Shown here: in pieces, positions 57,880 to 64,000 of the stretch
Layout: each line of letters starts with the position of its first letter
Position numbering within the stretch: position 1 is the first letter of the stretch
From: Shewanella sediminis HAW-EB3
Lineage (GTDB): Bacteria; Pseudomonadota; Gammaproteobacteria; Enterobacterales; Shewanellaceae
Direction of reading: 5' to 3'
Length of the DNA stretch: 64,000 nucleotides
Assembly (NCBI RefSeq): GCF_000018025.1
Contig: NC_009831.1
Location: 2,852,001 to 2,916,000 of the forward strand
Notes under the pieces: generated by a model
Databases searched by the model: none
What the model saw: the letters and a program-made list of their open reading frames with translations, nothing else
What the model was told of the DNA's origin: nothing
Made by a program: the position numbers and the translations under genes

Positions 57880-57907
57880 AACCAGCAGAATGTAGACTCT
57901 GCTGGTT
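57880..57907 (-). terminator. Probable terminator after the RNA methyltransferase gene
   Basis: A ten-base-pair stem (AACCAGCAGA / TCTGCTGGTT) with an eight-base loop, 17 bases past the stop. The following minus-strand bases are T-rich but interrupted. Confidence 0.6.
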
Positions 57908-57923
57908 AACATTGAGACTTAAG

Positions 57924-59138
57924 CTATTCAGCAATACGCTCAAGTTTGGCTAAGTAAAAACCATCGAAACCTGAATCCGCAACACTAATAGTCTCATCTT
58001 CGATAAACTTAAAATGATCATTTTCAGCAAGAAAAGCATCTACCTGGTTACGGTTTTCTTCCGGCATAATTGAACATGTTGCGTAGACCAACATGCCGCC
58101 AACTTTCACCATACGACTGTAGCTTTGCAAGATATGCTTTTGTAGCTCAACCAAAACTGGCAGACGCTCCGGCGTATCACGCCACTTAGCATCCGGGTTA
58201 CGTTTAAGTACACCCAGTCCCGAACAAGGTACATCGAGCAGAACTCTGTCGGCACTGAGTTTAAGGCGCTTAATCGTCTTGCTGCTGGCAATGATACGTG
58301 TCTCGATATTATCGGCATTAGCACGTCGTGCACGTTGCTTGAGGCTATCGAGCTTCCACTGTTCTACATCCATCGCTAATAAGCGGCCCTTGCCTTTCAT
58401 TTGAGATGCGATTGATAATGTTTTACCACCCGCTCCGGCGCAGGCATCGATAACACGCATACCCGGTTTTGCATCGACAGCGGCAGCAACCAACTGAGAG
58501 CCAGCATCTTGCTGTTCAAACCAACCCTTTTTAAAGCTTTCGGTACGGAACAGGGCGGAGTCAGAAGTGACCTCCAACGCGGTATCTACGCCTTCAACTT
58601 CCTGGGTTTGAACCTGCTCGTTGCGTAATTTTTTGGCTAACTCTTCACGGGTACACTTTAATAAGTTAGTACGAATAAAACGCTTAGGTTGCGTATTTAA
58701 TGCCGCACGCTCTTTGGCCCAAGCTTCACCAAGCTGTGATTGACCCATCTCATCGAGCCACTCGGGACAACCATCCCAAAGTGCCGGTTGCTTCTTAGCC
58801 TCTTCGAGACGAGCAAAATATTCGGCTTCAACAAGTGGCAGAGAATATTGCAGCTTAGGAAGTTCAAGCTCATGAAACAGGTGCCATGCATTTATCAAAC
58901 GCGTACCCAGACGAGACATCTCTTCGGGTTTCACATCGGACAGGAAACAGTACAAGTTCAATCTACGTAAGATATCTCCGGCAACCTTGGTGATACGGGC
59001 CTGTTCTGATGGCGCAAGTTGTAGGCCTGAAAAGTGTACCGAATAGGCTCTGTCTAAAGGTTTACCTTCAGATAAGACCATATCTAATACACTAATAACC
59101 AATTCTGTCGAGCTAGGTGAAAGCGGAGAGTTAAGCAT
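57924..59138 (-). CDS. RsmB/NOP-family RNA cytosine-C5 methyltransferase
   Basis: This 404-residue enzyme methylates cytosine C5 in RNA using SAM. Motif I is VIDACAGAGGKTLS; the catalytic and release cysteines lie in DVPCSGLGVLKRNPD and VYATCSIMPEE. The N-terminal part is a NusB-like or RNA-binding region. The ATG at 59138 (MLNSPLSPSS) is chosen; the frame opens earlier at a TTG with no ribosome binding site and an atypical hydrophobic beginning. It is not the usual rsmB near fmt, so the RNA target is uncertain. Confidence 0.85.
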   Translation of the reverse strand: MLNSPLSPSSTELVISVLDMVLSEGKPLDRAYSVHFSGLQLAPSEQARITKVAGDILRRLNLYCFLSDVKPEEMSRLGTRLINAWHLFHELELPKLQYSLPLVEAEYFARLEEAKKQPALWDGCPEWLDEMGQSQLGEAWAKERAALNTQPKRFIRTNLLKCTREELAKKLRNEQVQTQEVEGVDTALEVTSDSALFRTESFKKGWFEQQDAGSQLVAAAVDAKPGMRVIDACAGAGGKTLSIASQMKGKGRLLAMDVEQWKLDSLKQRARRANADNIETRIIASSKTIKRLKLSADRVLLDVPCSGLGVLKRNPDAKWRDTPERLPVLVELQKHILQSYSRMVKVGGMLVYATCSIMPEENRNQVDAFLAENDHFKFIEDETISVADSGFDGFYLAKLERIAE

Positions 59139-59251
59139 GAAGTTGCCTGTTGTAGATGCATGAAATAAAAACGTGTGGATCATAGGAGTTAAGCAAGCAA
59201 TACGCAAGTAAACTCTCGCCTCCCAAAGGAGATTAAGTGACGATATAATAC

Positions 59252-59275
59252 AAAAGCGACCCTTAGATCGCTTTT
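59252..59275 (-). terminator. Terminator after rhlE
   Basis: An eight-base-pair stem (AAAAGCGA / TCGCTTTT) with an eight-base loop lies about 50 bases past the rhlE stop, with T-tracts possible on either strand. On the minus strand it ends rhlE before the RNA methyltransferase gene. Confidence 0.7.
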
Positions 59276-59327
59276 TTCATCATCAGGTCCGTCCAAAAAT
59301 GAGCGGACACATTTGAAATCAAATCAG

Positions 59328-60716
59328 CTAACGGTTCCAAGGGTTAAGCGGAAGCTTGTTATCTGCTGAGCTTTCTTTGTTATCTGAACGATTATTGCTT
59401 GAAGACCGATTTTTTGAAGAGCTATCTTTTAAAGACCTACTTTTTGAAGAATTTGATTTTGAAGAGTCACGCTTAGAATAAGCAGGCTTTGATGATTTAG
59501 AGTGTCCGCGCTCCTCTTTAGACGCAGCATCTCTAACAGGCTTATTTTTAGGCTCGAAGTTCAAAACAGAAACCGGCACTACTTTACGCGGCTCAAAACC
59601 TTCAACCACCTTTCTTTCAATCAAATGATCTAGACGCCTTTCAATCATGCACAGATTTTTAAAATCGTCTTTCGACACCAAAGAGATAGCTTCACCCGCA
59701 GCACCCGCACGTCCCGTACGGCCAATACGATGTACGTATTCGTCGGCAGGGAAAGGCAGATCATAGTTGATCACCAGCGGTAGTACGTCGATGTCGATAC
59801 CGCGTGCAGATACTCCAGTCGAAATTAAATACTTGATCTTACCTGTTTTAAAGTCGGCTAATATTTTCTCACGAATGGCCTGTGTACGACCGCTGTGAAT
59901 ACATTCAGCCTCAATGCCACGCTTCTCAAGCTGGCTCACTAATTTACCGGCACCATGTTTGGTTTCGATAAAAATGAGTGCCTGCTGCCAGTTATTTTCA
60001 TTGATTAGGTGGCTTAACAGCGCCGACTTCTTATCTTTATCAACAGTAATGAGCCACTGGTCAATATTTGGCTTACCTGCACGCTCTTTATTAAAGGAGA
60101 GCTGGATCGCATTGGAAACCGTGTCTTTAGCCAGTTCTCTTACCTGTCTGGAAAGTGTGGCTGAAAACAGTAAATTTTGTCTCTCTTCAGGCAGTGTATC
60201 GATAATCTTAGTGATATCTTCGATAAAACCCATATCCAGCATTCTGTCAGCTTCATCGAGCACTAACATCTCAATCTCATCGAAGTGGATCGCGCGCTGG
60301 GTATACAAGTCCCGTAGACGGCCAGGTGTTGCAACAACGATGTCGACACCATCAATTAACGCCTGTTTTTGCGGCGCATAATCGACACCACCATAGATGG
60401 CTATGGATTTAAGATTAAGATTTTTACCGTACACCTCAATGCTCTTACAAACCTGCACCGCGAGTTCTCTGGTCGGTGTAAGTATAAGCGCACGAGCACG
60501 TTTTTTACGTTGCGTTTCACTACGGGCCAACATCTCAAGGATTGGCAACACAAAAGTGGCTGTCTTACCACTACCCGTTTGCGCAGCAGCAATTAGGTTT
60601 TTGCCTTTAAGCGCCAGCGGAATGGCTTCAGCCTGAATAGGCGTAGGCGTCAGATAGCCCAGTTCGCTAATAGCATTTAAGATAGGAGCGCTTAATCCGA
60701 GTGTAGAAAATGACAT
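59328..60716 (-). CDS. rhlE: DEAD-box RNA helicase RhlE
   Basis: This 462-residue ATP-dependent RNA helicase acts in ribosome assembly and RNA turnover. The Q motif precedes PTPIQAEAIP, Walker A is AQTGSGKT (45-52), the DEAD box is VLDEADRMLDMGF, SAT is FSATLS, and the C-terminal helicase domain ends with HRIGRTGR. The final 60 residues form a Ser/Lys/Arg-rich tail (such as SKSNSSKSRSL), typical of RhlE and probably RNA-binding. ATG at 60716 gives the family-standard start FSTLGLS. Confidence 0.94.
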   Translation of the reverse strand: MSFSTLGLSAPILNAISELGYLTPTPIQAEAIPLALKGKNLIAAAQTGSGKTATFVLPILEMLARSETQRKKRARALILTPTRELAVQVCKSIEVYGKNLNLKSIAIYGGVDYAPQKQALIDGVDIVVATPGRLRDLYTQRAIHFDEIEMLVLDEADRMLDMGFIEDITKIIDTLPEERQNLLFSATLSRQVRELAKDTVSNAIQLSFNKERAGKPNIDQWLITVDKDKKSALLSHLINENNWQQALIFIETKHGAGKLVSQLEKRGIEAECIHSGRTQAIREKILADFKTGKIKYLISTGVSARGIDIDVLPLVINYDLPFPADEYVHRIGRTGRAGAAGEAISLVSKDDFKNLCMIERRLDHLIERKVVEGFEPRKVVPVSVLNFEPKNKPVRDAASKEERGHSKSSKPAYSKRDSSKSNSSKSRSLKDSSSKNRSSSNNRSDNKESSADNKLPLNPWNR

Positions 60717-60905
60717 GTAAAGTCTCAGAGTGATGATTGATAATTAGCTGAAAAGGCCGATAGACAAAAATCAAAAGGCACTAACAGAAAAATAGGGGGT
60801 GATTATAACAGAAGAACAAGGAGCAAGTTATCAAAGACTCATCACAGCAAGTCTATTACAACAGGCTTATCACAACACAAACTCCATTCAGCGCTTTTAA
60901 AAGTG

Positions 60906-61448
60906 CTAACAGTTTATCGAGTTATAATAAAAATCTGCAACTTCGACTTTCTCAAAACTGAAATTTAACACCCCATCCTCTTGCCTAGTTGTGCTCGAGT
61001 TATTCCAGGGAATAGTTAATTCAAACTCCTTTATCCCATCGACCGAAACCGGAAATACCAATGTATACCATTGACTGAAATGGTCGATTGCTCCGCTCGG
61101 CTCCTGCTCGGTGACAGTAATATCAGCCGGATAGAGTTTAGATGAAAAATTTGATGAGCTGACAAATACATTTTCGGGCAACAATGCACCAGCTTTTGAT
61201 TTTGCTCTGATCAGCAATGTAATTTTCAAGTTCGCGCCGGAAACATATTCGGGCATAACAGTGAGAGTCACATCACCAACAATTTTCTCAACCGCATCAT
61301 CTCTTGTTGTATGGTAGCCACAACCCATAGATGGTGTGAGTTGGCCATCGTTTAGATCAGGCTTGAAATAGGTTCTCGTGGTCGGGTAGGCAACACAGCC
61401 ACTCAGCAGTATTAAGCAGAGTAAGACTCCCGCAATATTCTTGTACAA
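60906..61448 (-). CDS. Hypothetical lipoprotein, TTG start
   Basis: This 180-residue protein begins LYKNIAGVLLCLILLSGC: a lipoprotein signal with lipobox LLSGC. The rest reads as a beta-rich extracytoplasmic domain with no recognised family (motifs CGYHTTRDDAVEKIVGD and FPVSVDGIKEFELTIPW). The frame continues upstream to an ATG, but that would run into the preceding GGDEF-EAL gene; the TTG at 61448 has AAGG at six bases and yields a proper signal peptide. It lies 79 bases after that gene's stop. Confidence 0.75.
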   Translation of the reverse strand: MYKNIAGVLLCLILLSGCVAYPTTRTYFKPDLNDGQLTPSMGCGYHTTRDDAVEKIVGDVTLTVMPEYVSGANLKITLLIRAKSKAGALLPENVFVSSSNFSSKLYPADITVTEQEPSGAIDHFSQWYTLVFPVSVDGIKEFELTIPWNNSSTTRQEDGVLNFSFEKVEVADFYYNSINC

Positions 61449-61527
61449 AGTGAAACCTTGATTGCAATGTGCGATGGGCGGAATATTAAGACCTAAATAA
61501 ATATGATTCAAGTCTCGAGCTCCCAAA

Positions 61528-63981
61528 CTATCCCGTTTTGCTTTCCTCTTCTTTGGTTTCCTTAAGCAGTAATCTGGTAATATCATCTGCAGTTTGTGGT
61601 CGACTAAACATGTAACCTTGAAGTAGATCGCAACCCTCCTTGACCAAAAAGGCAAGATGTCCTCTCTCCTCTACCCCTTCGGCTACCACTTTAAAGCCAA
61701 GCGCATGCGCCATAACGATAACGGCGGATAAGATCACATTGTTGTTTTTATCGTTAATATCACGAATAAAACTCTGATCAATTTTTAAAATGTCGATGGG
61801 AAGGTTTCTCAAATAACTCAAGGAGGAGTAGCCGGTTCCGAAATCATCCAGGGCAACCCTGATCCCTTTACTGCGAAGCCATTCTAATGTCACAAAGATC
61901 TCTTGCTCACCATTGATAATGGTTGTCTCTGTTAGCTCGATATAGAGAGTACCCGGAATTATCCCGCTATTTTTTATAGTTTGGTACAACTCTTGGGCAA
62001 ACTTGGGGTTATTCAGCTGTATCGCCGAGACATTGATAGCGAGTTGAATATCGACGATTCCACTATCCTGCCAGATTTTTAGCTGACGACATGCTTCACG
62101 AATGACCCAGTCACCTATTACCGTGATTAAGCCATTTTTCTCGGCTAAGGGAATAAACTTGTCCGGTGGAATGAAACCAAACTCAACGTCATACCAACGG
62201 ATAAGGGCTTCAAGTGAGACAATACGGTGAGTATTGCTATCTACAATGGGTTGGAAATACAGCTCAAATCGTTCATTTTCTACCGCTTCATGCATTTTTT
62301 GCTCTATGACAGAGAACTCATCATTTTGACGGCTCAGGTTATCAGAAAAATGCTGGTAGCCCCCTTTCCCCTTCTTCTTTGCATGATACATGGCGATATC
62401 AGCATTCTTTATCAACTCTTGAGTCGTCACTCCATTTTGTGGATAACAGGCAATACCAATACTGGCGCTGATATAATAGCTCTTACCGCTAAGCAAGATA
62501 GGCTGAGATATTATCTCCAGGATCCGTTTTGCGACTTTCTCGGCGATGTTAATCGACGGTAATTCGCCAAGGAAGACGGTAAATTCATCTCCACCAAGCC
62601 TGGCCACCATATCGCTATCACTGAAGTGCTCACAGAAATCTTTACTACGCAGATTGCGGTGCAAGCGGTCACCAATTTCATGCAGAAGTTGATCACCCGA
62701 CTGATGCCCTAGGCTGTCATTAATATGTTTAAAGTTATCCAGGTCGATAAACATGACAGCAAGTTGTCCCCTATCGCATTTGGCGGATTCCAAAGATAGG
62801 TTCAGATGTTTGGTAAACATAAACCGGTTGGGTAATCCGGTAAGAGGATCGTTAAATGCCAATTCACGGATTTTCTCATTCGATTTAAAAAGCTTAAGAC
62901 TCATCCGGTTAAACTCTTTGCCTAATTCATTAAGTTCATCATCACCCGATGTTTTCACCTGAATCAATTCGACATTATTACCCAAACGCAGAAATGCGTG
63001 ATGCAACTTATTGAGCGGACGAATAATTTGGAAATGGCTCAGGAAGATCAACAGAGGAATCGCAAATGCAACCGTAGAAAGCGTAATAATGGTCACTAAC
63101 CAACTCATATCTCTGCTGTATTGCAGCAAAATGGTCTCGGGAAGCAAGGCATGTAACCATAACCCCTGTTTCAGAGGCATGCTGGTGTGATAAAAACTTT
63201 CACCATCGAGTTCATGAACGCTAAAGCTTGATGGCCTCTCTGAATCTTGTTTTAAAGCCTGGTAAACGGAGGTGATATCGGTTGCCGACTTAGCAGAATA
63301 GGGTAAAACTGCGGCCCCCGATTGATCAGTAATAATAAAACGCCCTCCACTCCAGGGAGAGTCAAGAAGCACTTCGTTTATGGCATCCAGGCTAACTGTG
63401 ATGACAAAGTAGCCCCGCATCTTTGGATCGGCGTTAAATGAATCCACCGCCTTATTAATAATGTTTACCCGTTTTGACACATACAGACTAAATTTGTCAT
63501 TGTCCGGGTTAGTAAGAAGCTGTGTTTTATTATTATTTTCATCATGCCCCATCGAGATAAATAGCTCACTCGCCTCCTCTTCATCTTTAAGATTCGCGAT
63601 AAAATAAGAAGTTAAACGGAGATCTTCGTAACCATCGGGGAGTATTACCCGCATTTCGTAGTATTGAGGAAATACCTTCATGATGCTTTTCAATTTCCGC
63701 AGCAAAGGACGCTGCATCAGCGTATAGCGCTCATCCTCATTTTCGGTCAACACATAGTTATGTAACAAGGAGTCATTCACAATTAACTCTACATTAGCTT
63801 GTGCCGTGTTCACTAGACGATCCGTTTGAGCGACAACTTGTTCAAGGTACTTAGTCACCTGAGTAACACTGCTTTTCTCTGCAGCGCTCTTAAGTTCAAC
63901 AAAAGCCATGGCCCCCAGCAAGATGAGCGGGATGCAAACCAGTGATGTCAATAATAGAGGTAGCTTTGTCTTAAGTTTCAT
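61528..63981 (-). CDS. Membrane GGDEF-EAL c-di-GMP protein with sensor domain
   Basis: This 817-residue inner-membrane protein has membrane segments at about 9-28 and 293-315 flanking a periplasmic region of dCache-like type (about 30-290), then a HAMP-like linker (about 318-370), GGDEF (about 375-545) and EAL (about 565-800). GGDEF at 463-467 is intact, and EALIRW at 591-596 with DDFGTGYSSLSYL and AEGVEERG keeps the phosphodiesterase residues. No RxxD site precedes the cyclase motif. The gene reaches nearly to the window edge; its ATG is present. Confidence 0.93.
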   Translation of the reverse strand: MKLKTKLPLLLTSLVCIPLILLGAMAFVELKSAAEKSSVTQVTKYLEQVVAQTDRLVNTAQANVELIVNDSLLHNYVLTENEDERYTLMQRPLLRKLKSIMKVFPQYYEMRVILPDGYEDLRLTSYFIANLKDEEEASELFISMGHDENNNKTQLLTNPDNDKFSLYVSKRVNIINKAVDSFNADPKMRGYFVITVSLDAINEVLLDSPWSGGRFIITDQSGAAVLPYSAKSATDITSVYQALKQDSERPSSFSVHELDGESFYHTSMPLKQGLWLHALLPETILLQYSRDMSWLVTIITLSTVAFAIPLLIFLSHFQIIRPLNKLHHAFLRLGNNVELIQVKTSGDDELNELGKEFNRMSLKLFKSNEKIRELAFNDPLTGLPNRFMFTKHLNLSLESAKCDRGQLAVMFIDLDNFKHINDSLGHQSGDQLLHEIGDRLHRNLRSKDFCEHFSDSDMVARLGGDEFTVFLGELPSINIAEKVAKRILEIISQPILLSGKSYYISASIGIACYPQNGVTTQELIKNADIAMYHAKKKGKGGYQHFSDNLSRQNDEFSVIEQKMHEAVENERFELYFQPIVDSNTHRIVSLEALIRWYDVEFGFIPPDKFIPLAEKNGLITVIGDWVIREACRQLKIWQDSGIVDIQLAINVSAIQLNNPKFAQELYQTIKNSGIIPGTLYIELTETTIINGEQEIFVTLEWLRSKGIRVALDDFGTGYSSLSYLRNLPIDILKIDQSFIRDINDKNNNVILSAVIVMAHALGFKVVAEGVEERGHLAFLVKEGCDLLQGYMFSRPQTADDITRLLLKETKEEESKTG

Positions 63982-64000
63982 AGGCGTCTATGGCAAAACA

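Larger units (their letters stand above)
57555..57923. other. Gene-free region with a short direct repeat
   Basis: About 370 bases before the c-di-GMP gene's start and after the RNA methyltransferase's end. It contains two 13-base copies of TGGTTTATACAGA (57840-57852 and 57855-57867) and the rsmB-like gene's terminator hairpin. No gene was recognised. Confidence 0.6.

Noticed and set aside
61449..61655. N-terminal extension of the lipoprotein frame
   Set aside because: It would overlap the end of the GGDEF-EAL gene and is basic and non-hydrophobic; the internal TTG explains the gene better.

Overview
This window looks like chromosomal DNA from a marine gammaproteobacterium, most likely Shewanella or a close relative. 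That is an inference from gene content: an 866-residue AdhE, a class I Fe-S fumarase beside an S9 peptidase, pabB and a NudL-type Nudix gene, malate synthase G close to a long isocitrate lyase, and several GGDEF/EAL proteins. No rRNA, tRNA, CRISPR array or intact insertion sequence was seen.

Region 1 (1-24.4 kb) is mostly housekeeping and central metabolism. It holds two HD-domain nucleotide hydrolases (yfbR, dgt), a methyltransferase, a decayed CBS-domain gene, a MarC-type membrane protein divergent from adhE, an epoxide-hydrolase-like enzyme, a glyoxylate shunt group (glcB, a LysR regulator, aceA), yjjG, a two-gene membrane operon of unknown function (DUF2157 plus a GDYXXLXY-type protein), an S9 peptidase, class I fumarase, pabB, a Nudix CoA pyrophosphatase, a small membrane protein and asnS.

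Region 2 (24.4-37.5 kb) is a complete Tad/Flp pilus locus, read on the minus strand from the Flp pilin at the right to TadD at the left. It has pilin, prepilin peptidase, RcpC, RcpA secretin, a small lipoprotein, TadG-, TadF- and TadE-like minor proteins, TadZ, TadA, TadB, TadC and TadD. An AAA+ ATPase with an N-terminal winged-helix-like segment sits inside the operon and is not one of the classical Tad parts.

Region 3 (38.0-48.1 kb) continues the cell-surface theme with more AT-rich genes: an L,D-transpeptidase tightly followed by an IS630-type helix-turn-helix protein without a DDE domain, a small membrane protein with an alkaline-phosphatase-superfamily membrane enzyme, a membrane diguanylate cyclase, and a four-gene cluster (GT-C-like membrane enzyme, methyltransferase, GtrB-type glycosyltransferase, GtrA-type flippase) that probably modifies a surface polysaccharide. 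Regions 2 and 3 together read as a surface-remodelling accessory block between the core genes asnS and yjbQ. A gene-free stretch with two tandem repeats marks its right end.

Region 4 (48.5-64 kb) returns to scattered chromosomal genes: yjbQ, a periplasmic SBP-like protein, an orphan flagellin-like protein with a divergent C-terminus, a SWIM/SNF2 helicase, a b-type cytochrome, two GGDEF-EAL proteins, an RsmB-family RNA methyltransferase, the RNA helicase RhlE and a TTG-start lipoprotein. No defence system was recognised. The most unusual features are the ATPase inside the Tad operon, the transpeptidase/HTH pair next to it, the threonine-nucleophile sulfatase-like enzyme, and the orphan flagellin.
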